Shown piece after piece: positions 8,757 to 18,030 of a stretch of DNA of 50,949 bases. How positions within the stretch are numbered: the stretch's first letter is position 1; each line of letters begins with the position of its first letter. The position numbers and the translations under genes were made by a program. Below the pieces are notes generated by a model. The model was not told the DNA's origin and ran no database searches. It worked only from the letters and a program-made list of their open reading frames with translations. The DNA comes from Candidatus Neomicrothrix sp. UBA881 (GTDB lineage Bacteria > Actinomycetota > Acidimicrobiia > Acidimicrobiales > MedAcidi-G1): the NCBI GenBank assembly GCA_002294285.1, contig DBFL01000028.1:1-50949 (forward strand), in the 5' to 3' direction.

Positions 8757-9317
8757 ATGATTCTCTCCGACAGATCGATTTTAGAGGCAATTAATGATGG
8801 AAGAATCATAATTGAACCTTTTGATAAAGAATGTTTACAGCCATCTTCGGTGGATCTTCATTTAGATCATCGTTTTCTGGTTTTCAAAAATCACACTTTA
8901 GGTCATATAGATGTCAGAAAAGATTTATCTAATTTGACTCAGGAAGTTTCATCGAGTGACGATGACCCATTTATGCTTCATCCAGGTGAGTTTGTTTTAG
9001 GTTCGACTTCAGAAAGGGTAGCTGTGCCAGAAGACTTGGTAGCGCGGCTCGAAGGAAAGTCAAGTTTGGGACGTTTAGGGCTACTAATCCATTCAACTGC
9101 TGGTTATGTTGATGCCGGGTGGGACGGACAATTGACTTTAGAACTTTCGAATGTGTCGAATTTGCCTATAACTCTTTATCCCGGAATGAAGATCGGACAA
9201 ATTTCTTTTGTTCAGATGACAACTCCAGCTGAGAGACCATACGGGGCGTCGGAGCTTGGTTCGAAATATAAAGGACAAGAAGGGCCAAAGGCAAGTAGAT
9301 ATTGGGAAAACTTTTAA
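8757..9317 (+). CDS. dcd: dCTP deaminase (probably bifunctional dCTP deaminase/dUTPase)
   Basis: 186 residues, the usual length. The motif GKSSLGRLGLLIHSTAG carries the trimer-interface residues, followed by DGQLTLELSN with the catalytic Glu, and the C-terminal lid GSKYKGQEGPKASRYW. Wording is very close to the mycobacterial enzyme, which both deaminates dCTP and hydrolyses dUTP to give dUMP for thymidylate synthesis. A separate dUTPase is also encoded at 45536-45973. The TAA overlaps the convergent EtfD-like gene's TAA on the other strand within a shared TTAA. Confidence 0.94.
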   Translation: MILSDRSILEAINDGRIIIEPFDKECLQPSSVDLHLDHRFLVFKNHTLGHIDVRKDLSNLTQEVSSSDDDPFMLHPGEFVLGSTSERVAVPEDLVARLEGKSSLGRLGLLIHSTAGYVDAGWDGQLTLELSNVSNLPITLYPGMKIGQISFVQMTTPAERPYGASELGSKYKGQEGPKASRYWENF

Positions 9318-11560
9318 GAGCTTTCCTCGTTTCCTTCAGAAACGGTTTCTAAATGTTTATCTTGACTATCTTTTGATTGAAGAGCTTCTAAAAGATGTAT
9401 AGCTATGTCTCCGACTTTGACTTCATCTTCATCGACCCCTTCACCTTTAACTCCATCGTCAATCATTACGAAACAGAATGGACAAGCTGTAGCTATTCTG
9501 TCAGCTCCAGTTGCAAGAAGTTCTTGTGACCTTTCAACATTTATGTTTTTGCCAGTATTTTCTTCCATCCACATTCTTCCGCCGCCAGCGCCACAACACA
9601 TCCCTTTTGTTCCTTGGCGCTCTGCTTCAACCACCTCAAGACCACCAATGCTTGCAACTACTTTTCTGGGAGCTTGATAAACATCATTATGGCGTCCCAA
9701 ATAGCATGAATCGTGGTAGACAAGCCTTTCGTTTAACTCGGCATTTGACATGTCAAGCTTCCCTTGTTCGATAAGCCATTCGAGTAATTGAGAATGGTGT
9801 ATTACTTCGTAATGCCCTCCGAGTTGTGGATATTCATTTCCTAGTGTGTTAAAGCAGTGGGGGCACTGTGTGATGATTTTTTTCACTCCCATTGAATTAA
9901 GAGTTTCTATGTTTTGAGCTGCAAGCATTTGAAAAATATATTCGTTTCCAGATCTTCTTGCTGGATCACCTGTGCACATTTCAGAAGGTCCAAGAATCGA
10001 GAAAGATACATTTGCTAAACTCAACAGCTGAGCCATTGCTCTTGAAACTTTCTTATTTTTGTCGTCAAAAGAACCTGCACAGCCAACCCAGTAGAGAAAC
10101 TCACTTTCAAGTGGTTCACCACCTTCAATAATCTTTACCCCCTCTAGGTCATCTGCCCATTCCGTGCGAGACCCTTGTGATAATCCCCATGGGTTACCAG
10201 AATTTTCCATTGATCTATATGCATTTCCCAATTCTGTTGGAAAATTCGACTCCATTAGAGACAGGTATCGGCGCATGTCTAAAATTTTGTCAAGAATTTC
10301 TATATTTACCGGACAAATCTCGTCACAGGCTTTACAAGATGTGCACGCCCAAAGCTCTTCGGGTGTAACTCTTTCAAACATTGATTCGGCTGAAATTGAA
10401 ATTTCTGCATCTAATCCAAGCGGTGGTGAAACAACTGGGTCGCCTGTTGCGGCCATTACTTCTCCTGTTTTTAGAACTATTTCGCGAGGGTCTAGAGGTT
10501 TTCCTGTCGCGTGAGCAGGACAAACGCTTGTGCACCTTCCGCACATAGTGCAAGAGTCGGTATCGAGCAGTTGCTTCCATGTAAAATCCTCAATTACAGA
10601 AGCACCGAAAGATTCTAATTCGGTTTCCATAAGGTCAGGTAATGGTTTCATTGCACCTTTAGGTCGATCTCGATCTTTTAGGTACATGTTTAAAGGGGAA
10701 GTAAACATGTGTCGAATCATGGTTATTGGCAGAAGCGCTAGAAATGCAATAAATGAAACTACGTGTGAGATCCACCAAAATTGGTGCCAACCATGCGCGT
10801 TGTTTGCTAATGACTCTGACCTGTCAATTATTTTTGCTAGTGGGTAACCGATTACTGACCACGTTTCTGCACTCCTAGCGGTTGGTTCAACAAGGGCGAT
10901 ACGGAAAGCTTCTGCTCCAAAACCGGTTACACCTATTGCTAAAAAGATTAGTAATACAACTGCGTGTTCAGGTTTTGATTTTATTCGAATCCGGTAAGGG
11001 CGAAATCGTTTCGGACCATAGCGTCTGAGTAAAGCCCACACGACACCGATTAAAAATAGAACACCTGCGATATCACCAACGGCCGTATATGCGCGGTAAA
11101 CGTCTCCATGTAAAAACTTCAAACTTTCTGGAAGTTGATGATTAATTTCTAGAACTGTCGTAACCGCCAGAAGGATAAGAAAAGGAAAGTACATCAATGA
11201 ATGCATTACACCGGCAGCGGGATCGCGTAACAGAGTTTTCATGTAGACGCCAGATCTAAAGTCTGAAAAGCGAGACTTGGCGTTTGATTTGTTTGTTGAG
11301 CGGTTATCTGGAGTTCCGCGCTCCCAGTTTTTAACCCTGTTAGCGAAAAGAACAGAACCGTAAATAAGGACCAGAGGGATTACTAGATAAAAAGCAAATT
11401 TTATCGACCCTGGTACGTTCTCGAAGACCTCTCTTGTAATCGGAGAATCGTCATGGAATTTAGCAATTGAAGCTAAAACCCCAGATGCAGCTGTGAAAAG
11501 TGCAATTAGTACACCTAGTCCAATAATTGCATGATGTGGTCGCATGCTGGGTTTTTTCAT
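9314..11560 (-). CDS. EtfD-like membrane Fe-S oxidoreductase (NarI-like domain, two 4Fe-4S clusters, two CCG domains)
   Basis: 748 residues. The N-terminal 300 hold about six membrane helices of the nitrate-reductase-gamma type. Two ferredoxin motifs follow: CTMCGRCTSVC (Cys337, 340, 343, 347) and CTSCKACDEIC (Cys406, 409, 412, 416). The C-terminal half has two cysteine-rich CCG domains (YWVGCAGSFDD, CPHCFN, then HDSCYLGRHNDVY, CCGAGGGRMW, CPFC), as in HdrD-type proteins. This architecture and order match mycobacterial EtfD, shown to take electrons from the electron-transfer flavoprotein in fatty acid oxidation and pass them to the membrane quinone. The two acyl-CoA dehydrogenases at 25181-27495 fit as sources of those electrons. 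No ETF genes lie in the window. Domain call firm; EtfD role probable. Confidence 0.88.
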   Translation of the reverse strand: MKKPSMRPHHAIIGLGVLIALFTAASGVLASIAKFHDDSPITREVFENVPGSIKFAFYLVIPLVLIYGSVLFANRVKNWERGTPDNRSTNKSNAKSRFSDFRSGVYMKTLLRDPAAGVMHSLMYFPFLILLAVTTVLEINHQLPESLKFLHGDVYRAYTAVGDIAGVLFLIGVVWALLRRYGPKRFRPYRIRIKSKPEHAVVLLIFLAIGVTGFGAEAFRIALVEPTARSAETWSVIGYPLAKIIDRSESLANNAHGWHQFWWISHVVSFIAFLALLPITMIRHMFTSPLNMYLKDRDRPKGAMKPLPDLMETELESFGASVIEDFTWKQLLDTDSCTMCGRCTSVCPAHATGKPLDPREIVLKTGEVMAATGDPVVSPPLGLDAEISISAESMFERVTPEELWACTSCKACDEICPVNIEILDKILDMRRYLSLMESNFPTELGNAYRSMENSGNPWGLSQGSRTEWADDLEGVKIIEGGEPLESEFLYWVGCAGSFDDKNKKVSRAMAQLLSLANVSFSILGPSEMCTGDPARRSGNEYIFQMLAAQNIETLNSMGVKKIITQCPHCFNTLGNEYPQLGGHYEVIHHSQLLEWLIEQGKLDMSNAELNERLVYHDSCYLGRHNDVYQAPRKVVASIGGLEVVEAERQGTKGMCCGAGGGRMWMEENTGKNINVERSQELLATGADRIATACPFCFVMIDDGVKGEGVDEDEVKVGDIAIHLLEALQSKDSQDKHLETVSEGNEESS

Positions 11561-11636
11561 TAATCGAGGACCCTATCGTATATCTGGCTGCTACATAATT
11601 TTTTGGCAATTAAGCGCAACTTTTATATTTGCTTTA

Positions 11637-11666
11637 TTCTAGAAAAACTATCTAGCAATTCTAGAA
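11637..11666. promoter_or_regulatory. Two TTCTAGAA palindromes upstream of the EtfD-like gene
   Basis: In the 142-nt gap between gpmA and the EtfD-like start, the perfect 8-nt palindrome TTCTAGAA occurs at 11637-11644 and again at 11659-11666. Start-to-start distance is 22 nt, about two helical turns, so two dimers could bind the same DNA face. The sites lie about 77-106 nt upstream of the EtfD-like ATG (minus strand). No regulator is known to me for this sequence here; in AT-rich DNA one such palindrome is not surprising, two spaced like this slightly more so. Confidence 0.3.
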
Positions 11667-11702
11667 ATAATAGAAGATTTACATTGATTCTTTGAACATT
11701 TA

Positions 11703-12452
11703 CTAATGGACCTGTTTCTTTACCAAATCTGCTTTTAAAAGAGCAGATCCGGGGTCGACTGCTCTTTCTAGGACAGGTTTTTTGATTTTTGGATTGAGCC
11801 TGTCATCAAGTTCATATACGAAAGGCACACCTGTCGGAATGTTTAGTTGTGCAATTTCATTATCTCCGATTTCATCAAGGTGTTTACAAAGTGCTCGAAG
11901 ACTGTTTCCATGTGCAGCGACAAGAACTTTTTTTCCGGATTTAAGATCAGGAACAATTTTGGATTCCCAGTAAGGAATCAACCGTTCAACAACATCAGCT
12001 AAACATTCACTTAACGGAATAGATTTCTCGGGAATCTCTGCATATAGGTCATCGTTATTTGGGTTAAATTTGTTGTCGTCGCTTATTGGAGGAGGTGGAG
12101 TGCGATATCCTCTTCTCCACTTTTGGATCCTTTCCTCACCGAATATCTCTTTGGCTTCTTTTTTGTTCATGCCTGTAAGGTTTCCGTAATGCCTTTCGTT
12201 AAGACGCCAATCTTGGTTAATTGACGCTTCATTTTTAAAACACTGATTTACTAATTGAGCTGTCCTTATAGCCCTTTTTTGTAAAGAACTATGTATTACA
12301 TCTGGTATTAAATCAGCTTTAAGAAGAAGTTTTCCGGCTTCAAGGGCTTCTTTTTCACCTAAATCTGTTAAATCACAGTCATACCAACCCGTGAAGAGAT
12401 TTTTCTTGTTCCATTGACTTTGTCCGTGTCGGAGGAGAATTAGTGTTGGCAT
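11703..12452 (-). CDS. gpmA: 2,3-bisphosphoglycerate-dependent phosphoglycerate mutase
   Basis: 249 residues from the ATG at 12452, matching the family length of about 250. The start is placed at MPTLILLRHGQSQWN because this is the usual N-terminus; an upstream TTG at 12494 would add 14 unconserved residues. The phospho-histidine motif RHGQSQWN is followed by NLFTGWYD, the second catalytic stretch LNERHYGNLTG, and the C-terminal AAHGNSLRAL with the second catalytic His. It interconverts 3- and 2-phosphoglycerate in glycolysis/gluconeogenesis. It is transcribed away from dnaK. Confidence 0.94.
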   Translation of the reverse strand: MPTLILLRHGQSQWNKKNLFTGWYDCDLTDLGEKEALEAGKLLLKADLIPDVIHSSLQKRAIRTAQLVNQCFKNEASINQDWRLNERHYGNLTGMNKKEAKEIFGEERIQKWRRGYRTPPPPISDDNKFNPNNDDLYAEIPEKSIPLSECLADVVERLIPYWESKIVPDLKSGKKVLVAAHGNSLRALCKHLDEIGDNEIAQLNIPTGVPFVYELDDRLNPKIKKPVLERAVDPGSALLKADLVKKQVH

Positions 12453-12649
12453 CGAGAAACCCGCTATTTTTTCTATTTCTTTAACATTACTCAAAAAACA
12501 CAGAATAAAAGTTGCTAATACCCCACTAAAGATTATATAGTAGATCCTACTTAGAAAATAGTATAGATATGATATAAAATTACATTTTGCTTCATAAGGA
12601 AAGACCTTTTGTTGTGAAATTCATAATCATGAGAAATCAGGAGAAAAAC
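12453..12649. promoter_or_regulatory. Divergent gpmA/dnaK intergenic region
   Basis: About 197 nt, strongly AT-rich. A TATGAT hexamer at 12568-12573 could be a -10 element for dnaK, but no clear -35 stands upstream. The dnaK ribosome site AGGAG lies at 12639-12643, six bases before ATG 12650. I searched for the HspR operator (CTTGAGT-N7-ACTCAAG) and found no match; only an isolated ACTCAA (12489-12494) occurs. The upstream ATGs and TTG in the dnaK frame (12587, 12629) precede the ribosome site and are not used as starts. Confidence 0.4.
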
Positions 12650-14458
12650 ATGGGTAAAGCTGTAGGAATCGATTTAGGTACAACTAACTCAGTCGTGAGC
12701 GTACTTGAAGGCGGTGATCCAGTAGTTATAGCAAATGCAGAAGGTTCACGCACAACTCCTTCTGTTGTTGCTTTTTCAAAAGATGGAGAAGTTTTAGTAG
12801 GGGAAGTAGCGAAAAGACAAGCAATTACGAATCCAGATCGCACGATCAGATCAGTTAAAAGACATATGGGAACCGGGTGGAAAAAAGAAATAGACGATAA
12901 GGGTTACACAGCACAAGAAATTTCTGCCAGAACTCTACAAAAATTGAAAAGAGACGCAGAAGCCTATTTGGGAACCCCTGTTACTGAAGCTGTTATTACA
13001 GTCCCTGCATATTTTGACGATGCTCAAAGAACTGCAACAAAAGAAGCGGGACAAGTAGCGGGCTTAGAAGTTTTGAGAATAATTAATGAACCTACAGCTG
13101 CTGCATTGGCCTATGGCCTAGACAAAGAAGACTCTGATCAAACAATTTTGGTTTTTGATTTAGGAGGCGGAACATTTGATGTTTCTATTCTTGAAATAGG
13201 TGATGGAGTATTTGAAGTCAAATCTACACATGGAGATACAAATCTGGGTGGAGATGATTGGGATGAAGCAATTATTGAATGGTTAGTCAACTCATTCAAG
13301 AACGACCATGGTGTTGATTTATCTTCTGACCCAATGGCAACACAACGTCTTAAGGAAGCAGCAGAAAAAGCCAAGATTGAATTGTCACAAGTTCAGCAGA
13401 CACAGATAAATCTTCCTTTTATTACAGCTACGGATGGTGGTCCTTTACATTTGGACTATTCATTAACCAGAGCAAAATTTCATGAGTTAACCGCAGAACT
13501 TTTGAAAAGATGCCGTGGTCCGTTTGAGCAAGCAATTACAGATGCAGATGTAGGCAAAGGTGAGATAGATCACGTAGTACTTGTTGGAGGTTCTACGCGT
13601 ATGCCTGCAGTTGTTGATCTAGTAAAAGAAATTTCAGGTAGTGATCCCAGCAAAAATGTAAATCCTGACGAAGTAGTTGCTGTTGGTGCAGCTGTTCAAG
13701 CTGGTGTTCTTGTAGGTGAAGTTAAAGATGTTCTATTACTAGATGTAACACCGCTATCCCTAGGAATAGAAACAAAAGGTGGTGTAATGACAAAACTTAT
13801 TGAGCGTAATACAACTATTCCTATACAGAAGTCAGAAATTTTTACAACAGCTGAAGATAGTCAACCATCTGTAGAGATACATGTATTGCAAGGTGAAAGA
13901 GAAATGTCCCAGTTCAATAAAACTTTAGGAAAATTTCAATTGGTTGACATTCCTCCGGCACCGCGTGGAATGCCTCAGATAGAGGTGACTTTTGACATTG
14001 ACGCAAATGGAATTGTCCATGTTTCGGCGAAAGATAAAGCTACTAACAATGAGCAGTCGATGACTATTACAGGACAGTCAGCTTTGGATAAAGATGTTAT
14101 TGATCAGATGGTTCAAGACGCCGAAACTCATGCAGAAGAAGACAAGTCGAGACGAGAAGAGGCTGAAATTAGAAATAATGCCGACAACCTTGTGTATCAA
14201 ACTGAAAAGATGCTCGCTGAGCAGGCCGAGAACATTACCGAAGAAGAGAAAAGTAATGTTCAGGAAAAATTGACTGAACTTAAATCATTGTTAGATAGTG
14301 ACGATATCGAAGCAATAAAAAATTCTACGGAAGCATTGATGATGGCTAGTCAAGAATTTGGACAAAGGATTTATGAATCTGCCGCTCAAGAAAACTCCGA
14401 GTCTCAAAGTCCAGGAAATGATGATGTTGTAGATGCTGAAATTGTAGATGAACAGTGA
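12650..14458 (+). CDS. dnaK: Molecular chaperone DnaK (Hsp70)
   Basis: 602 residues. The start is the ATG at 12650 with AGGAG six bases upstream; it gives the canonical [14 protein letters not shown]. The nucleotide-binding domain shows the phosphate loops GIDLGTTNS and [10 protein letters not shown] and the [13 protein letters not shown] motif. The substrate-binding domain begins after [14 protein letters not shown], and the lid ends in an acidic tail [11 protein letters not shown]. DnaK binds exposed hydrophobic stretches of unfolded proteins and cycles through ATP with DnaJ and GrpE, whose genes follow directly. The TGA overlaps grpE's GTG by 3 nt in GTGA. Confidence 0.98.
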   Translation: MGKAVGIDLGTTNSVVSVLEGGDPVVIANAEGSRTTPSVVAFSKDGEVLVGEVAKRQAITNPDRTIRSVKRHMGTGWKKEIDDKGYTAQEISARTLQKLKRDAEAYLGTPVTEAVITVPAYFDDAQRTATKEAGQVAGLEVLRIINEPTAAALAYGLDKEDSDQTILVFDLGGGTFDVSILEIGDGVFEVKSTHGDTNLGGDDWDEAIIEWLVNSFKNDHGVDLSSDPMATQRLKEAAEKAKIELSQVQQTQINLPFITATDGGPLHLDYSLTRAKFHELTAELLKRCRGPFEQAITDADVGKGEIDHVVLVGGSTRMPAVVDLVKEISGSDPSKNVNPDEVVAVGAAVQAGVLVGEVKDVLLLDVTPLSLGIETKGGVMTKLIERNTTIPIQKSEIFTTAEDSQPSVEIHVLQGEREMSQFNKTLGKFQLVDIPPAPRGMPQIEVTFDIDANGIVHVSAKDKATNNEQSMTITGQSALDKDVIDQMVQDAETHAEEDKSRREEAEIRNNADNLVYQTEKMLAEQAENITEEEKSNVQEKLTELKSLLDSDDIEAIKNSTEALMMASQEFGQRIYESAAQENSESQSPGNDDVVDAEIVDEQ

Positions 14459-15063
14459 ATTCATTAGGACCGGAAGAAAAACATGAGAATGAAACTTCTC
14501 ATGAAATTCCAGAAGAGCAACGCCAAGACATTGCAGCAAATGGAATGGAATCAGAACAAAAACCTGACGATGACTTAATCGATTCATCTGCAGAGAGCGA
14601 AATAGAGAAAGATGTAGATGATATCGAACCTTTGACTGGTATATCTATTGATGAAATATTGCTAGAACGTGATGAATATTTAAATCTCTTACAAAGTGTC
14701 AAGGCTGAATTCGATAATTACAAAAAGCGCACAGACAAAAGAATCGATGAAACACGTATTCATGCGCGTGGAGATTTAGTTGAAAAACTTCTTCCGGTGC
14801 TCGATGCATGTGATGCCGCTGTTGCACAAGGAGCTGATGATGTGGTGGCTATTAGAAAAGCACTAATTGACTCTTTAGAAGTTGAAGGTTTAAAACTTGT
14901 TGGGACAGCTTTAGAAAAATTTGACCCGTCCATCCATGAAGCTATTTCTCATGAACCTGGAGATGAAGAAGACGAAGGCCAGTTAGTAATCGAAGTGCTA
15001 AGACAGGGATATTTTTGGGAAGGTAAAATACTTCGCCCTGCCATGGTCAAAGTACGCGGCTAG
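14455..15063 (+). CDS. grpE: Nucleotide exchange factor GrpE
   Basis: 202 residues from a GTG that overlaps the dnaK stop (GTGA), so translation is coupled. The first 60 residues are acidic and probably disordered; about 65-125 form the long helical coiled-coil ([29 protein letters not shown]), and the C-terminal beta-domain ends in [19 protein letters not shown], the family signature. It releases ADP from DnaK. There is no earlier in-frame ATG; the next is at 14545, which would remove much of the N-terminus. Confidence 0.95.
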   Translation: MNSLGPEEKHENETSHEIPEEQRQDIAANGMESEQKPDDDLIDSSAESEIEKDVDDIEPLTGISIDEILLERDEYLNLLQSVKAEFDNYKKRTDKRIDETRIHARGDLVEKLLPVLDACDAAVAQGADDVVAIRKALIDSLEVEGLKLVGTALEKFDPSIHEAISHEPGDEEDEGQLVIEVLRQGYFWEGKILRPAMVKVRG

Positions 15064-15083
15064 TGGCATTAGCGAGATATTAA

Positions 15084-15971
15084 GTGAGTGTTCAAAAAGA
15101 TTGGTTGGAAAAGGATTTTTATAAGATTCTCGGGGTTTCAGACACTGCATCATCTAAGGAAATAACAAAGACATACCGAAAACTCGCCCGCAAGCTACAT
15201 CCGGATGCAAATCCTAATGATCAAGAAGCTGAGAGAAAGTTTAAGGAAATTTCAGCTGCATATGACGTTATTGGTGATGAAAAGAAACGTTCTGAGTATG
15301 ACGAGATTCGGCGTTTAGGTCCTGTTGGCGCAGGTTTCAATTCAGATTTTGGCAGTTTTCGTTCAGGTGGTATGCCTTTTGACATAAGTGATCTTTTTGG
15401 TAATTTTTTTGGGAACCAACCAAATATGGGCAGACAAAGAGGTTTAGATCTCGAAGCTTCCCTTTCTCTTTCTTTTATGGAAGCTATTAATGGCATTACA
15501 ACGACTTTGACATTAGGAAACATTGAAGGAAAAAGTTCCACATCCGTAAAAGTAAAGATTCCTGCTGGCGTTGAGAACGGTCAAAGGGTAAGAGTAAAAG
15601 GAAAAGGTCAATCTGGTCCTGCCGGTCCTGGGGACTTATTTGTAATCGTAGAGGTAGAACCACATGAACTTTTTGGACGTGATGGAAATAATCTGACCTT
15701 AATTTTTCCAGTAACTTTTCCCCAGCTTGCGCTTGGGTCTGAGATAAAAGTCACCACTCTGGACGGTAGTAAAGTCAAGTTACGTATTCCTGCTGGAACG
15801 CCAAATGGCAGAACATTTAGAGTAAAAGGAAGAGGAGTTACCAGGTCTGAGGTTGTTGGAGACCTCTTGGTAACAGTCGAAGTTCAAATTCCAACAGAAA
15901 TGAACGAGAAAGAAATGGCATTAGTTGAAGAATTGGCTGATGTGATGTCAAAAAATTCGCCCAAGGATTAA
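15084..15971 (+). CDS. dnaJ: DnaJ-type co-chaperone without zinc finger (CbpA-like, class II)
   Basis: 295 residues, GTG start 20 nt after grpE. The J domain covers about residues 11-75 with the HPD tripeptide in KLHPDANP. A Gly/Phe-rich linker follows (GAGFNSDFGSFRSGG), then the two C-terminal substrate-binding beta domains (KIPAGVENGQRVRVKGKGQ; KLRIPAGTPNGRTFRVKGRG). The four CxxCxGxG repeats of classical DnaJ are absent, so it is a class II J protein of about CbpA length. It occupies the dnaJ place in an actinobacterial dnaK-grpE-dnaJ-hspR operon; in mycobacteria and streptomycetes that position normally encodes a zinc-finger protein. Confidence 0.92.
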   Translation: MSVQKDWLEKDFYKILGVSDTASSKEITKTYRKLARKLHPDANPNDQEAERKFKEISAAYDVIGDEKKRSEYDEIRRLGPVGAGFNSDFGSFRSGGMPFDISDLFGNFFGNQPNMGRQRGLDLEASLSLSFMEAINGITTTLTLGNIEGKSSTSVKVKIPAGVENGQRVRVKGKGQSGPAGPGDLFVIVEVEPHELFGRDGNNLTLIFPVTFPQLALGSEIKVTTLDGSKVKLRIPAGTPNGRTFRVKGRGVTRSEVVGDLLVTVEVQIPTEMNEKEMALVEELADVMSKNSPKD

Positions 15972-15995
15972 AAAATTGATTAAAAAAGCTAGTGT

Positions 15996-16024
15996 CTTGA
16001 GTGTGTTGAGTTTTGCCGCTCAAG
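15996..16024. promoter_or_regulatory. Degenerate HspR operator (HAIR-like) in front of hspR
   Basis: CTTGAG (15996-16001) and TTGAG (16006-16010) on one side face CTCAAG (16019-16024). The inner pair TTGAG-N8-CTCAA is one base shorter than the HAIR consensus, which has nine bases between these cores. The site lies immediately upstream of the hspR ribosome region and ATG at 16040. HspR is known to repress its own operon through HAIR, so local autoregulation from an internal promoter is plausible. The short spacer lowers confidence. Confidence 0.4.
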
Positions 16025-16039
16025 CAGGGGAAAATATAT

Positions 16040-16423
16040 ATGGAACGACCACAACCTGATCAAGCAGTTTATGTCATCTCAGTTGCGGCTGAACTTTCTG
16101 GGATGCATCCTCAAACTTTACGTATTTATGAAAGTCGCGGATTGCTAGATCCAGCTAGAACAGCTGGAGGAAATCGTAGGTACAGCGATGCCGATATAAG
16201 ACTCCTCCGCAGGATTGCAGATTTAACTTCTGATGGTTTGAATTTGCAAGGAGTTAAGCGCATTTTAGAACTTGAAGCTGAAGTAATTCGTCTAAATAGA
16301 GAACTTGAGATAGCAAAAAATAAAATAGCTGAGGCGGTGACCGAAGTGCATCGACAGTATCGACGAGATCTTGTTCCAATTCAGCAAAGTGTCACTTTAC
16401 TTCGGCAGCAGAAAAGGCCTTGA
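16040..16423 (+). CDS. hspR: Heat-shock repressor HspR (MerR family)
   Basis: 127 residues from the ATG at 16040, with AGGGG at 16026-16030; an upstream TTG (16013) lies within the operator-like sequence and is less likely. The MerR winged helix reads YVISVAAELSGMHPQTLRIY, ESRGLLDPARTAGGNRRYSD, and a coiled coil follows (LELEAEVIRLNRELEIAKN). The SGMHPQTLR and RTAGGNRRYS wording is specific to HspR. The protein represses dnaK-type operons and is released on heat shock, with DnaK as corepressor in characterised species. It closes the heat-shock operon, as in other actinobacteria. Confidence 0.95.
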   Translation: MERPQPDQAVYVISVAAELSGMHPQTLRIYESRGLLDPARTAGGNRRYSDADIRLLRRIADLTSDGLNLQGVKRILELEAEVIRLNRELEIAKNKIAEAVTEVHRQYRRDLVPIQQSVTLLRQQKRP

Positions 16424-16435
16424 CCTGCAGTTTTA

Positions 16436-16448
16436 GGAGATTTTCTCC
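16436..16448. repeat. Small inverted repeat just after hspR
   Basis: GGAGA (16436-16440), loop TTT, TCTCC (16444-16448), 13 nt beyond the hspR stop. The stem is only 5 bp and the downstream run is A-rich rather than T-rich, so it is at best a weak terminator. It is the first of four inverted repeats in the gap before purA. Confidence 0.3.
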
Positions 16449-16498
16449 CAAATATTTAGTAAAAAAAGATTACAAATAGATTTCATTCCACAATTGAC

Positions 16499-16515
16499 CC
16501 CTTTGTCTGAAAGGG
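16499..16515. repeat. Inverted repeat CCCTTT/AAAGGG before purA
   Basis: CCCTTT (16499-16504), loop GTCTG, AAAGGG (16510-16515). The 6-bp stem is perfect. It is followed after eight bases by a stronger 11-bp hairpin. On its own it is not diagnostic. Confidence 0.35.
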
Positions 16516-16523
16516 TATAGAAG

Positions 16524-16550
16524 ACTTTTCCACAGGCCATGTGGAAAAGT
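16524..16550. repeat. Perfect 11-bp inverted repeat containing TTTTCCACA twice
   Basis: ACTTTTCCACA (16524-16534), loop GGCCA (16535-16539), TGTGGAAAAGT (16540-16550). Every base of the arms pairs. Each arm contains TTTTCCACA, a known DnaA-box variant, facing inward in opposite orientation. No T-run follows on either strand, so a simple intrinsic terminator is unlikely. Function is open: RNA hairpin in a leader or transcript end, or a paired protein-binding site. Confidence 0.6.
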
Positions 16551-16579
16551 AAATCTTTAGTTCTATGAACTAAGGATTT
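16551..16579. repeat. Second long inverted repeat, directly adjoining the first
   Basis: AAATCTTTAGTTC (16551-16563), loop TAT, GAACTAAGGATTT (16567-16579). Thirteen positions pair, with one G-T wobble. It starts on the very next base after the previous hairpin, so the two would stack as tandem stem-loops in RNA. It lies about 100 nt upstream of the purA GTG and could belong to a purA leader. No riboswitch family I know has this sequence. Confidence 0.5.
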
Positions 16580-16655
16580 ACTGTTTAATTCTTTGAAGTT
16601 GTGAAATAAGTAACGGAAAAAAATGAAAGATTAGGTTAAGATCAGCGAGTAATAA

Positions 16656-17957
<1,302 letters not shown>

Positions 17958-18030
17958 CGCGGTTAAATGAAGGTTTGTGTTATTTGATCAAATGCTGATG
18001 CCGTCAAGATAGAATGAATTCGTTTTGATT

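Noticed and set aside
12453..12649. HAIR operator upstream of dnaK
   Set aside because: No CTTGAGT/ACTCAAG pair was found on either strand; only a lone ACTCAA occurs at 12489-12494.
16524..16550. Replication origin
   Set aside because: Only one inverted pair of DnaA-box-like sequences is present, with no dnaA, dnaN, gyrase or AT-rich unwinding region close by.
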